64,000 bases of DNA from NCBI RefSeq assembly GCF_000378305.1, contig NZ_KB899540.1, positions 191,924-255,923 on the forward strand, written 5' to 3'. The stretch's first letter is position 1. The number at the start of each line of letters is the position of its first letter. The position numbers and the translations under genes were made by a program. The notes under the pieces are model-generated. The model made no database searches. It was not told the origin of the DNA and worked only from the letters and a program-made list of their open reading frames with translations. The DNA comes from Thioalkalivibrio sp. ALJ12. Lineage in GTDB: Bacteria; Pseudomonadota; Gammaproteobacteria; Ectothiorhodospirales; Ectothiorhodospiraceae. This document shows positions 46,459-55,574 of the stretch, piece by piece.

Positions 46459-49247
46459 GCGATACCAGGGGGACCACCGGGGGGGCCACGGAACCGGCCG
46501 ACAACGCGGCCGAGACTGCTCAGGAGCTGGAATCCGGCGCACGTCATCCGGGGCGCGGCACGCGCAGCCTGATCTGGCTGACGGCGGTGGCCTGGTCTCT
46601 GTTCCAGATCTGGATCGCCTCGCCCCTGGGCGACTGGCTGGATTTCTTTGTCGTCTCGGACACCGAGGCGCGCTCGATCCATCTGGCCTTTGCAGTCTTC
46701 CTGGCCTATCTGCTGTTTCCCGCGATCCGGCCGGGCACACGCCACGTGTCCTGGCCACGCGCCATTGGCGTGACCTATGCCCTGGGCGGGCTGGTCCTGA
46801 TGGTGTTCGGGATCTGGCAATTGCTGGGCCTGGAGCGCCTGGCCGAGGTCTACGTGATCATCGGGCTGACCCTTCTGGTGGTCGCATTGCCGCTGCTGCG
46901 CGGCCATGACCCCATCCACCACATACCGCTGACCGACTGGATGTTCGCTGCAATCGCGGCCTTCAGTGCGCTGTATCTGTACCTGTTCCACGCCGAGCTG
47001 GCTGACCGTCCCGGGGCGCCCTCGGACGTCGACCTGATCGTCGCCGGGATCGGCCTGATCCTGCTGCTGGAGGCCACCCGGCGGGTACTGGGCCCGGCGC
47101 TGACGATCATTGCCGCGATCTTTTTGTTCTACACCTTCGCCGGCCCGATCATGCCGGACATCATTGCCCATCGCGGCGCCAGCTATCCGCGCGCGATGGC
47201 CCAGCAGTGGCTGTCCAACGAAGGCGTGTTCGGGATCGCGCTCGGCGTCTCGACCAGCTTCGTGTTCCTGTTCGTGCTGTTCGGCGCGCTACTGGAACGG
47301 GCCGGCGCCGGCGACTACTTCATTCGCGTGGCGTTCTCGCTGCTGGGGCACATGCGCGGTGGCCCGGCCAAGGCGGCGGTGATGGCGTCCGGGATGACCG
47401 GCGTGGTCTCGGGCTCGTCCATCGCCAATGTCGTCACCACCGGGACCTTCACCGTGCCCCTGATGAAGCGGGTCGGCTTCAGCCCGCACAAGGCCGGGGC
47501 CGTGGAGGTCGCCAGCTCGGTGAACGGGCAGCTGATGCCGCCGGTGATGGGTGCGGCCGCGTTCCTGATGGTCGAGTACGTCGGGATTCCCTATGTCGAG
47601 GTCCTCAAGCACGCGATCCTGCCGGCCCTGATCGCCTATATCGCGCTGATCTACATCGTGCACCTGGAGGCCTGCAAGAACGGCATGGAGGGCCTCAAGC
47701 GCGCTACCGTCACCACCTGGCGCGGCCGCCTGATCAGCTTCGGGATTACCGTCTCCAGCCTGATCATCCTCGCCGCCGCGGTGTACTGGGGGCTCGGCTG
47801 GATCAAGGACCTGGCCGGCGACGCCGCCGCCTGGATCATCGCCGCTTTGCTGTTTACCGCCTATATGGTGCTGCTGTGGATTGCCGCTCACGAGCCGGAG
47901 GCGGAGCCGCTGGATACCGAGCGTCCCCTGCCGCGCGTGCTGCCCACAGTGCTGGGCGGCCTGCACTATGTGCTGCCGCTGGTGGTGCTCGTCTGGGCCC
48001 TGGTCGTGGAGCGCCTGTCGCCGGGGCTTTCCGCCTTCTGGGCCGTGGCGTTCATGATCTTCATCGTGCTGACCCAGCGGCCGCTGGTGGCGCTGTTCCG
48101 GCGCCAGGGCCGGCTCGCCCAGGCGACCTGGGTCGGGGTGTGGGAGCTGTTCCAGGGCTTCGAGACCGGCGCGCGCAACATGATCGGCATCGGGGTGGCG
48201 ACCGCGGCGGCCGGGATCATCGTCGGCACCGTCGCGATGACCGGGGTCGGACTGGTGCTGACCGACCTGGTCGACACCCTGTCCGGCGGCAACCTGCTGA
48301 TGGTGCTTTTGCTGACCGCGCTGATCAGCCTGGTGCTGGGCCTGGGGCTGCCGACCACCGCGAACTACATCGTGGTCGCGACCCTGATGGCCCCGGTGAT
48401 CGTGGAGCTGGGGGCGCAGAACGACATCCTGATACCGCTGATCGCCGCACACCTGTTCGTGTTCTATTTCGGCATCATGGCGGACGTGACACCGCCCGTG
48501 GGGCTGGCCTCGTTCGCCGGGGCGGCCGTCGCCAAGGCAGACCCGATCCGCACCGGCATACAGGCCTTCGCCTACAGCCTGCGCACCATCGCGCTGCCGT
48601 TCTTCTTCATCTTCAACAGCCAGCTGCTGCTGATCGGCGTGGATAACGTGTTCCAGCTGCTGCTGGTCTTCCTCGGCTCTCTGGCGGGCATCCTCCTGTT
48701 CACTGCGGCGACCCAGGGCTGGTTCCTGGCCCGCAGCCGGCGCTGGGAATCGGCACTGCTGCTGGTCAGTGCGTTCGTGCTGCTGGCCCCGACCGTACTG
48801 ATGGACCGCGTGGCGGAGCCCTACGAGCGTGTGCCGGCCGAACAGCTGTTCGAGGTCGTGGAGACCGTCCCGGATCGCGAATCGCTGCGGGTCGAGGCCA
48901 CCGGCATCGACCTGGAGGGCCGCGAGATCACCCGCACCGTGATGTTCCCGCTGGGCGACCCGGGCCTGGAGCCGCGCGAGCGCCTGTCCGATGCCGGACT
49001 CGATGTCACCTTCGATACGGACACGGAAAAAGCGCGCATTCAGACGGTTGCTTTTGGCAGCCCGGCCGGCCGAGTAGGCTTGGAAGGAGGCTGGACGATC
49101 ACCAGCGTGCTCGTGGATACGGACCGCCCGAGCCCCTACTGGTGGTACCTCCCGGGCCTGCTGCCGGCGCTGCTGGTGGCCTGGAACCAGCGCCGTCGCG
49201 AACCGCCCGCCGGGCCTACCGCGACGGCACCGGCGCTCAGCGCCTGA
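46455..49247 (+). CDS. Fused TRAP transporter permease (4TM + 12TM) with C-terminal DUF3394 domain
   Basis: A 930-residue inner-membrane protein. A hydrophilic N-terminus (~35 residues) precedes about 17 helices: first the DctQ-like block, then the DctM-like block with GVVSGSSIANVVTTGTFTVPLMKR and GLGLPTTANYIVVATLMAPV, the helical-hairpin scaffold and substrate regions. After about residue 760 comes a ~150-residue DUF3394 domain (TGIDLEGREITRTVMF) and a final helix. Uptake should be driven by a sodium or proton gradient with the TAXI receptor as partner. It is the only fused QM permease here. Confidence 0.93.
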   Translation: MSDTRGTTGGATEPADNAAETAQELESGARHPGRGTRSLIWLTAVAWSLFQIWIASPLGDWLDFFVVSDTEARSIHLAFAVFLAYLLFPAIRPGTRHVSWPRAIGVTYALGGLVLMVFGIWQLLGLERLAEVYVIIGLTLLVVALPLLRGHDPIHHIPLTDWMFAAIAAFSALYLYLFHAELADRPGAPSDVDLIVAGIGLILLLEATRRVLGPALTIIAAIFLFYTFAGPIMPDIIAHRGASYPRAMAQQWLSNEGVFGIALGVSTSFVFLFVLFGALLERAGAGDYFIRVAFSLLGHMRGGPAKAAVMASGMTGVVSGSSIANVVTTGTFTVPLMKRVGFSPHKAGAVEVASSVNGQLMPPVMGAAAFLMVEYVGIPYVEVLKHAILPALIAYIALIYIVHLEACKNGMEGLKRATVTTWRGRLISFGITVSSLIILAAAVYWGLGWIKDLAGDAAAWIIAALLFTAYMVLLWIAAHEPEAEPLDTERPLPRVLPTVLGGLHYVLPLVVLVWALVVERLSPGLSAFWAVAFMIFIVLTQRPLVALFRRQGRLAQATWVGVWELFQGFETGARNMIGIGVATAAAGIIVGTVAMTGVGLVLTDLVDTLSGGNLLMVLLLTALISLVLGLGLPTTANYIVVATLMAPVIVELGAQNDILIPLIAAHLFVFYFGIMADVTPPVGLASFAGAAVAKADPIRTGIQAFAYSLRTIALPFFFIFNSQLLLIGVDNVFQLLLVFLGSLAGILLFTAATQGWFLARSRRWESALLLVSAFVLLAPTVLMDRVAEPYERVPAEQLFEVVETVPDRESLRVEATGIDLEGREITRTVMFPLGDPGLEPRERLSDAGLDVTFDTDTEKARIQTVAFGSPAGRVGLEGGWTITSVLVDTDRPSPYWWYLPGLLPALLVAWNQRRREPPAGPTATAPALSA

Positions 49248-49274
49248 CGACCCACGCGACAGGAAGACGGCACC

Positions 49275-49694
49275 ATGGAACAACCCAAGTACGGCTTTAA
49301 CGTGATTCTGAGCGTCCCGATGGATACGGCCATCGAGCGCACGACAGCGGCCCTCGGCGAGGAGGGCTTCGGCATCCTCAGCGAGATCGATGTAGCCGCC
49401 GCCTTCAAGAAGAAGCTGGATCTCGATCATCGCCCCTATCGCATCCTCGGCGCCTGCAACCCGCATCTCGCGCGTCATGCCATCGAGGCCGATCCCAACA
49501 TCGGGCTGCTACTACCCTGCAACGTCCTGGTGCAGGACAACCAGGACGGGACCTGCACCGTCGGCTTCATGGACCCGGTAGCGGTGATGGCCCTGGTGGA
49601 CAAACCGGGCGTCGAGGCCCTTGCCAGCGATGTCCGGGAACGCCTCGAACGGGTCCGCCAGGCACTGGAAGCCGGTGAGCCTGCCACCCGGTGA
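49275..49694 (+). CDS. Cytoplasmic DUF302 protein
   Basis: A 139-residue protein with no signal peptide, so cytoplasmic. The DUF302 domain spans nearly all of it: AALGEEGFGILSEIDVAAAFKKK, ILGACNPHLARHAIEADPNIGLLLPCNVLV. The ATG has CAGGAAGAC upstream. Its stop overlaps the GTG of glcE (GTGA), so it is firmly part of the operon. Its function is unknown; a tie to the glycolate pathway is suggested only by position. The exported DUF302 protein at 30 kb is a distant relative. Confidence 0.9.
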   Translation: MEQPKYGFNVILSVPMDTAIERTTAALGEEGFGILSEIDVAAAFKKKLDLDHRPYRILGACNPHLARHAIEADPNIGLLLPCNVLVQDNQDGTCTVGFMDPVAVMALVDKPGVEALASDVRERLERVRQALEAGEPATR

Positions 49695-50803
49695 GAGATA
49701 ACAAGGACCATGCCGCGCCGCTCGCGGAGGCGATTCGCGAGGCCAGCGTTGCGGGGACCCGAATCGCCGTGCGCGGCGGGCGCCAGCATGGTGATCAGAG
49801 CTTCCCCGACGGCCTCCCCTCCGGTGTACTCCAGCTGGAGACCCGCGAGCACCGGGGTATCGCGACCCTGGAGCCGAGCGAGCTGGTCGTCACCGTGCGC
49901 AGCGGAACGCCCGTGGTCACGCTGGACCAGGCGCTGGCCGAGGTCGGCATGATGCTCCCCTTCGAGCCCGCGCTGGGTAATCCCGAAGCCACCGTCGGCG
50001 GCATGGTCGCGCTGGGGATGTCGGGACCGCGGCGCCCGTGGGCCGCCGCGCTACGCGATGCGGTGCTGGGCACCCGGGTTGTGAACGGACGTGGCGAGAT
50101 CCTGCAGTTCGGCGGCCAGGTCATGAAGAACGTCGCCGGCTTCGATGTCTCCCGTCTGATGTGCGGCAGCCAGGGCGGTCTCGGGCTGATCCTGGAGACC
50201 AGCTTCAAGCTGCTGCCAAGACCGCCCTGCGAGCGCTACCTGCAACGCGAGGATGATGCGGAGTCGTTCGTCGCGCGCTGCAGCGCCTGGGGGCGCACCG
50301 GGTGGCCGTTCTCGGGGATCGCCTGGCACGACGGCGTCACCCATATTCGGCTCGGTGGCGGCGAGGAGGCGGTCGACGAGGCCATCCAGCGCATCGACGC
50401 CGAACCGGGCGACCCGGCCCGGGGCTTCTGGGACGCGCTGAGGGACCGCAGCCTGCCCCTGTTCACGGACGAGCTGGCCGCCGAGGCCCGGCTGTGGCGG
50501 ATCAGCCTGCCGCCGGCGACGGAACCGCTCGCGCTTTCCGGCGAATGGCTGATGAACTGGGGTGGCGCGGAGCGCTGGCTGCGCACGACGGAGCACGCTG
50601 AGACCGTGCGCCGCGTCGTGACCGACGCCGGCGGGCACGCCCGCCTGTGGCTCGGCGACGCCCCGGGCGTGCCCCGCCTGCACCCGCGCGGGGAGGCACT
50701 GGAGGCCCTGGAAGGCCGCCTGCGCGAGTCCCTGGACCCGGATGGCGTCTTCTTCGCCCCCCTGCTGCCGAACCCGCGCTCCCGCCGGCCGCGCACGACC
50801 TGA
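49691..50803 (+). CDS. glcE: Glycolate oxidase FAD-binding subunit GlcE
   Basis: A 370-residue FAD-linked oxidase subunit. The first ~180 residues are a PP-loop FAD domain: GTRIAVRGGRQHG, EPALGNPEATVGGMVALG and VMKNVAGFDVSRLMCGSQGGLG are the GlcE signature. It works with GlcD and GlcF to oxidise glycolate to glyoxylate, passing electrons to the quinone pool. No glcD lies in the window, so that subunit must be elsewhere or replaced. The start is a GTG overlapping the DUF302 stop; the stop is 3 bases before glcF. Confidence 0.93.
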   Translation: MRDNKDHAAPLAEAIREASVAGTRIAVRGGRQHGDQSFPDGLPSGVLQLETREHRGIATLEPSELVVTVRSGTPVVTLDQALAEVGMMLPFEPALGNPEATVGGMVALGMSGPRRPWAAALRDAVLGTRVVNGRGEILQFGGQVMKNVAGFDVSRLMCGSQGGLGLILETSFKLLPRPPCERYLQREDDAESFVARCSAWGRTGWPFSGIAWHDGVTHIRLGGGEEAVDEAIQRIDAEPGDPARGFWDALRDRSLPLFTDELAAEARLWRISLPPATEPLALSGEWLMNWGGAERWLRTTEHAETVRRVVTDAGGHARLWLGDAPGVPRLHPRGEALEALEGRLRESLDPDGVFFAPLLPNPRSRRPRTT

Positions 50804-50806
50804 GCC

Positions 50807-52072
50807 ATGGAGACCCGGCTGCACAAACGCTTCGCCGATGACCCGGCCGCGCGCATTGCGGAGGATGCGCTGCGCGCCTGCGTGCACTGCGGCTTCTGCA
50901 ACGCGACCTGCCCGACCTACCAGGAACTGGGCGACGAGGTCGACGGCCCGCGCGGCCGCATCTACCAGATCAAGGAAATCCTCGAATCCGGCGAGGCCAA
51001 CCCGACCGCGCGCACCCACCTGGACCGCTGCCTGACCTGTCTCAACTGCATGACCACCTGCCCCTCCGGCGTGGATTACAACCACCTGGTCGCCTATGGC
51101 CGGGAGGTGATCGAGCACGACCTCGACCGAAACTGGCGTGACCGGGGCCTGCGCAGCCTGCTGGCCCGCGCCCTGCCCGCACGCTGGCCGTTCCGAATGG
51201 CCCTGGGGCTGGGGCGCCTGGTCCGCCCCGTCCTGCCGGCGACCCTGCGCCGTCGAGTACCCGCGCGACAGGAAGCCCACGAAACGACACAACCGACCCC
51301 TTCGCCAACCCTGGAAGGTTTCCCCCACGGGCGCATCCTGCTGCTGGCTGGCTGCGTACATGACGCGATTGACGCACGCACCAACGCCTCGCTGAAGAAC
51401 CTGCTGGGGCGCCTCGGCATCGACGTCGTGGAAGTCGCTGAAACGCGTTGCTGCGGCGCGGTCGAACATCACCTGGCGTTCGAGGAGCGCGCCCGGCAAC
51501 GGGTGCGCGCCAACCTCGACGCCTGGAAAGGCGTACTCGACCAGGGCGTGGACGCGGTGGTCAGCACCGCCAGCGGCTGCGGTGTGATGCTGCGCGACTA
51601 CGGCCACCTGCTGGCCGGCGACCCCGACTACGCGGAACGCGCACGCACCGTTGCCGAGCGCGTACGCGATCCGGTGGAACTGTTCACCCCCGCTGCCGTA
51701 CAGAAGCTGGGCATCCGCGCGCCGCAAGGCCACGACCCGATCGCCTGGCACGCCCCCTGCACCCTGCAGCATGGCCAGCGCCTGGCCGGGCGCGTAGAGC
51801 CGCTGCTGCAGACGGCCGGCTTCGAACTGGTACCCACAGCGGAGCCACACCTGTGCTGCGGTTCGGCGGGGACCTATTCGATCACCCAGCCGGCGATGGC
51901 CGCCCGGCTGCGTACCCGCAAGCTGGACAACCTGGAGGCCGCCGCACCCGCGCGCATCGTGACGGCCAACGTCGGTTGCCAGACGCATCTCCAGTCCGGG
52001 ACCGACACCCCGGTCGAGCACTGGCTGACGCTGCTCGAACGCCATTGCCCGGCAACTCCCGCCGGTGCGTAG
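50807..52072 (+). CDS. glcF: Glycolate oxidase iron-sulfur subunit GlcF
   Basis: A 421-residue protein with two [4Fe-4S] motifs at the N-terminus, CVHCGFCNATCP and CLTCLNCMTTCP, and two CCG domains in the C-terminal half (RCCGAVEHH, LCCGSAGTYS) typical of GlcF and heterodisulfide-reductase-like subunits. It passes electrons from the flavin subunits to the membrane. The ATG comes 3 bases after the glcE stop. Its context with glcE and an aminotransferase marks glycolate or glyoxylate metabolism. Confidence 0.95.
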   Translation: METRLHKRFADDPAARIAEDALRACVHCGFCNATCPTYQELGDEVDGPRGRIYQIKEILESGEANPTARTHLDRCLTCLNCMTTCPSGVDYNHLVAYGREVIEHDLDRNWRDRGLRSLLARALPARWPFRMALGLGRLVRPVLPATLRRRVPARQEAHETTQPTPSPTLEGFPHGRILLLAGCVHDAIDARTNASLKNLLGRLGIDVVEVAETRCCGAVEHHLAFEERARQRVRANLDAWKGVLDQGVDAVVSTASGCGVMLRDYGHLLAGDPDYAERARTVAERVRDPVELFTPAAVQKLGIRAPQGHDPIAWHAPCTLQHGQRLAGRVEPLLQTAGFELVPTAEPHLCCGSAGTYSITQPAMAARLRTRKLDNLEAAAPARIVTANVGCQTHLQSGTDTPVEHWLTLLERHCPATPAGA

Positions 52073-52136
52073 GGGCGCTTGCCCGGACCGGTTCGGCACA
52101 CTAGATTCCCCCTTTTCCAATCCGGTAGACGCATCC

Positions 52137-53318
52137 ATGCAGGCAAAATCCTTCCTCCCCCCGCAGCGCACCCTGATGGGCCCCGGCCCCTCCGACGTGA
52201 ATCCGCGCGTGCTGAGCGCGATGAGCCGCCCGATCATCGGTCACCTGGATCCGGTGTTCGTCGGCATGATGGAGGAGATGAAAGGCCTGCTGCAGTACGC
52301 GTTCCAGACCGAGAACGCGCTGACCCTGCCGGTCTCCGCTCCCGGCTCTGCCGGCATGGAGACCTGCTTTGCCAACCTGGTGGAGCCGGGCGACAAGGTG
52401 ATCGTCTGCATCAACGGCGTGTTCGGCACGCGCATGAAGGAGAACGTCGAGCGCTGCGGCGGCACGGCGGTGGTGGTCGAGGATGACTGGGGCGCCCCGG
52501 TCTCCCCGGGCAAGGTCGAGGACGCACTGAAGGGCAACCCGGACGCGAAGATCCTCGCCTTCGTGCATGCCGAGACCTCCACCGGCGCCTGCTCCGATGT
52601 CGAGACCCTGTGCCGGATGGCCCGCGAGCACGACTGCCTGACCATCGTGGACGCGGTCACCAGCCTGGGCGGCAGCCCGCTGAAGGTCGACGACTGGGGC
52701 GTGGATGCGATCTACTCCGGCTCGCAGAAATGCCTGTCCTGCACCCCGGGTCTTTCGCCGGTCAGCTTCAGCCAGCGTGCGGTGGAGCGTATCCAGGCGC
52801 GCAGCCACAAGGTGCAGAGCTGGTTCCTCGACCTGAACCTGGTGATGGGCTACTGGGGTGGCGGCGGCAAGCGCGCCTACCACCACACCGCGCCGATCAA
52901 CGCCCTGTATGCGCTGCACGAGTCGCTGGTCATCCTCGCCGAGGAAGGCCTGGAGAACAGCTGGACCCGCCACGCCCGCCACCACGCAGCCCTGCGCGCG
53001 GGCCTCGAGGCCATGGGCCTGACGTTCCTGGTCGACGAGGCCCACCGCCTGCCGCAGCTCAATGCCGTGCACATCCCCGAAGGCGTGGACGAGGCCGCCG
53101 TGCGTGCGGAGCTGCTGGAGCGCTACAACCTCGAGATCGGCGCCGGGCTCGGCCCCTATGCCGGCAAGGTCTGGCGCATCGGCCTGATGGGCCATGGCGC
53201 GAACGAGCGCAACGTGTCGCTGTGCCTGTCCGCGCTGGAGGCGGTGCTGGCCGACATGGGCGCGGTGAAGCCGGGCCAGGCCCTGGCCGCCGCCCGCGCG
53301 AGCTACAAGCAAGCGTAG
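52137..53318 (+). CDS. Class V aminotransferase, serine/alanine-glyoxylate type
   Basis: A 393-residue PLP enzyme of the AGXT/SgaA family that would transaminate glyoxylate to glycine using serine or alanine. Typical start PQRTLMGPGPSDVNPRVL, glyoxylate pocket HLDPVF near residue 37, and the PLP lysine at residue 198 in YSGSQKCLS. The ATG at 52137 has no strong ribosome site; the frame starts at 52065 but adds a non-conserved 24 residues. It follows glcF and leads to glycine that GlyA can convert to serine. Confidence 0.92.
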   Translation: MQAKSFLPPQRTLMGPGPSDVNPRVLSAMSRPIIGHLDPVFVGMMEEMKGLLQYAFQTENALTLPVSAPGSAGMETCFANLVEPGDKVIVCINGVFGTRMKENVERCGGTAVVVEDDWGAPVSPGKVEDALKGNPDAKILAFVHAETSTGACSDVETLCRMAREHDCLTIVDAVTSLGGSPLKVDDWGVDAIYSGSQKCLSCTPGLSPVSFSQRAVERIQARSHKVQSWFLDLNLVMGYWGGGGKRAYHHTAPINALYALHESLVILAEEGLENSWTRHARHHAALRAGLEAMGLTFLVDEAHRLPQLNAVHIPEGVDEAAVRAELLERYNLEIGAGLGPYAGKVWRIGLMGHGANERNVSLCLSALEAVLADMGAVKPGQALAAARASYKQA

Positions 53319-53363
53319 CGCTGGACCACCCGAGCCAATAACCAAACCTGCGGGAGACGCAAC

Positions 53364-53693
53364 ATGACGCTATCCGAACTGCTGCAGTACCTGGACGAAA
53401 ATATGGACGGGGTCTTCCTGGACGGCGACCCAGCCGCCACGCTGGACAAGGCACGCGAAGGCTCGCACCGCAACCCAATCGCCGCCGAGGTGCTGGTGGC
53501 GTTGATGGACGGTGCCGGCGCCGATCGTCCGGATGCCACCCTGGAGCGCGCCGAGGCGGTCAAGGCCATCGGCCCGGTACGCCTGAAATACATGGCCGAC
53601 GACGCCCCGGTCGAGGGCTTCCGCCTGGTCGAAAAGACCATCGTCACCATCGACGCCGCCTACAACGACGAGGCCCTCTCCTCACGCGGCTGA
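53364..53693 (+). CDS. Unknown 109-residue protein
   Basis: A soluble 109-residue protein, 45 bases after the aminotransferase in the same direction, with a CGGGAGACG ribosome site. The sequence begins MTLSELLQYLDENMDGVFLDG and includes LRLVEKTIVTIDAAYNDEA-like features (FRLVEKTIVTIDA) near the end. No family is recognised. It could be the last gene of the TAXI-TRAP/glc run. A hairpin follows 16 bases after its stop. Confidence 0.6.
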   Translation: MTLSELLQYLDENMDGVFLDGDPAATLDKAREGSHRNPIAAEVLVALMDGAGADRPDATLERAEAVKAIGPVRLKYMADDAPVEGFRLVEKTIVTIDAAYNDEALSSRG

Positions 53694-53708
53694 CCCCCAT
53701 CCCCCGCC

Positions 53709-53740
53709 GTCCCGGAAACCGCATGGCGGTTATCCGGGAC
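53709..53740 (+). terminator. Hairpin ending the glc run
   Basis: GTCCCGGAAACCGC against GCGGTTATCCGGGAC with one bulged base and an ATG loop. No T-run follows, so it may be a weak terminator or processing site between convergent genes. Confidence 0.55.
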
Positions 53741-53816
53741 CTCGCGTGCACTGGCGGCGGCCGGCACGACGGAACACTTCCTGGACGACAGGTCGCAACC
53801 GCACCATCGGGCCCGT

Positions 53817-54347
53817 TCAAACCAGACCGGCCAGTGCCAGCACCGCCCCGGCCATACTAGCCCCGATCAGCGCCCCCATCGCGACGTCGCTGGGATAGTG
53901 CAGCGCCAGCACCAGGCGCGAAGCGGCGACCAGGGCGGCGAACGGCACCACCAGCCAGACCCAGACGGGGAACCATGCCACCAGCACGACGGTGAATCCC
54001 ACCGCATGCATGGTGTGGCCGGAGGGGAGGCTGAACTCGTCCAGTGGATCTACCGTGCGGGTGAACGGACGGTCGCGGTTGCACGGTCGCGGCCGACTCG
54101 TGCGGCGTTTCAGCCACTTGTACAGCGGTAATGACGCCAGCCCCACCGCGGCCATCTGCAGGCTGACCCAGGCGGCCTGCGGACCGTGGAACAGCGGCAG
54201 CAGGAGCATCAGCCCGTACCAGAACACCCCGTCCCCCAGCCGGCTGATCAGTCCGAAGAAGCGGCTGATCGCCCACTGACGATTGACCTGATTGCACAGC
54301 TGGCAGATCGCCAGCTCCGCCTCATCCATGCGCCGAGGCATGCGCAT
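53817..54347 (-). CDS. PAP2-family membrane phosphatase
   Basis: About 176 residues with five membrane helices and the three PAP2 motifs: KWLKRRTSRPRP, PSGHTMHAVG and SRLVLALHYPSDVAMG. PAP2 enzymes dephosphorylate phosphatidate, undecaprenyl diphosphate or related lipids at the inner membrane; the substrate here is undetermined. The ATG at 54347 (GTG at 54350) has CGGAGGC upstream and lies inside the end of the glycosyltransferase gene (29-base overlap), so the two are coupled. It ends a lipid-cluster run on the minus strand. Confidence 0.9.
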   Translation of the reverse strand: MRMPRRMDEAELAICQLCNQVNRQWAISRFFGLISRLGDGVFWYGLMLLLPLFHGPQAAWVSLQMAAVGLASLPLYKWLKRRTSRPRPCNRDRPFTRTVDPLDEFSLPSGHTMHAVGFTVVLVAWFPVWVWLVVPFAALVAASRLVLALHYPSDVAMGALIGASMAGAVLALAGLV

Positions 54348-55557
54348 CACGGGCCTCCGTCTGCACCAGTTGCACCAGGACCGACTCGAAGCCGCCGATC
54401 ACTTCGGACCAGTCCAGCGTGGACGCATGCTCCCGCGCACGCGCGCCGAGCAGCGGCCACTGCTCGGGATGGCCGGCGAGCTCGCGTGCCGCGCGCACGA
54501 AGGCCTGCTCGTCGACCCGGCGACTGCCGGTCAGCGAAACGCGGACACCCGATACGCCATCGGCCAGGTGCTCGTGAGCGGCGGCCGTATCGAAAGCGAG
54601 CACCGGAAGGCCGCTGGCCATGGCCTCGATCACCACATTGCCGAAGGTCTCCGAGGTCGACGGGAACAGGAACAGGTCCCCACTGGCGTAGTGCTGCGCG
54701 AGGGCCTGTCCGGTCTGCTGCCCGGCGAGAATGACATCCGGATGCGTACGCGCCAGACGCTCGCGCTGAGGGCCATCCCCCACCAGCACGAGCCGCGCAT
54801 CGGAACGAATCGTCTGGATCGCGCGGAAGGCGGCGATCACCAGATCCAGATTCTTCTCCGCGGCCAGGCGTCCGACATGAATCACGACCGGCACCGGGCC
54901 ACTCGCACCCCACTGCCCCCTCAGGGTCCGGGAACGACGCGCGGGGGTGAAACGCCGGGTATCCACCCCCCGCGCCAGGACACCTACTCGTTGAAACCCC
55001 TGATCCCGCAGTTCCTCGGCCAGCGCACGGGTGGGTGCCAGAGTGGCGCCACAGCGGTTGTGAAACCGGCGCAGCAGACGCCGCACCGGGAGCGTCAGCA
55101 GCCCCAGCCCGTAGTGGCGGGCATAGCCATCGAAACGCGTGTGAAAACCCGAGGCCACCGGGATGCCGAGCTGCCTGGCCACCGCCAGCGCGGCATGCCC
55201 GAGGGGTCCTTCGGTGGCGATGTACGCGACATCCGGGGGGGAGTGCCGCCACAGGCGGCGCAAGCGTCGAGTGGAGGGGAGGCCCATGCGCAGCCCCCGG
55301 TAGCCGGGGATCGCGATACCGGGCAGCGTGACATCCTCGGGGCTCGTTGCATGCCGGGGCCCCGCGACGGGCCGATCGAGCCCCTGCCGCGGGCGAATCA
55401 CCTGGACCCGATGGCCCCGTTCCCGCAGCCCCTCGGTCAGCCGTTCGAGGGTATGCGCCACACCATTGACCTCGGGTGGCCAGGTCTCGGTCACGAGGGC
55501 CACGTTCAAACGACCTGGATTCGGGCCACGCGATGCAAGGGAAAACGGGGCTGGCAT
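54322..55557 (-). CDS. GT4-family glycosyltransferase
   Basis: A 411-residue glycosyltransferase with two Rossmann-like halves. The N-terminal NVALVTETWPPEVNGVAHTL loop (acceptor side) and C-terminal VGRLAAEKNLDLVIAAF and SETFGNVVIEAMASGLPV with the nucleotide-sugar Glu residues are typical of the GT4/DUF1972-like, MgtA/PimB-type enzymes that add sugars to lipids. The ATG at 55557 follows GGAGGCC; an ATG at 55572 is an alternative. It lies between PlsC and PAP2 genes, so it may glycosylate a diacylglycerol or related lipid. The sugar donor cannot be read. Confidence 0.9.
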   Translation of the reverse strand: MPAPFSLASRGPNPGRLNVALVTETWPPEVNGVAHTLERLTEGLRERGHRVQVIRPRQGLDRPVAGPRHATSPEDVTLPGIAIPGYRGLRMGLPSTRRLRRLWRHSPPDVAYIATEGPLGHAALAVARQLGIPVASGFHTRFDGYARHYGLGLLTLPVRRLLRRFHNRCGATLAPTRALAEELRDQGFQRVGVLARGVDTRRFTPARRSRTLRGQWGASGPVPVVIHVGRLAAEKNLDLVIAAFRAIQTIRSDARLVLVGDGPQRERLARTHPDVILAGQQTGQALAQHYASGDLFLFPSTSETFGNVVIEAMASGLPVLAFDTAAAHEHLADGVSGVRVSLTGSRRVDEQAFVRAARELAGHPEQWPLLGARAREHASTLDWSEVIGGFESVLVQLVQTEARDAHASAHG

Positions 55558-55574
55558 CGTCGCGGCCTCCATGG

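Noticed and set aside
47289-49478. Long open frame antisense to the TRAP permease
   Set aside because: Low-complexity Gln/His/Arg-rich shadow of a GC-rich membrane gene.
53350-53363. GGGAGACGC before the 109-residue gene as an element end
   Set aside because: It is the ribosome site of that gene and does not extend into the 32-bp end.
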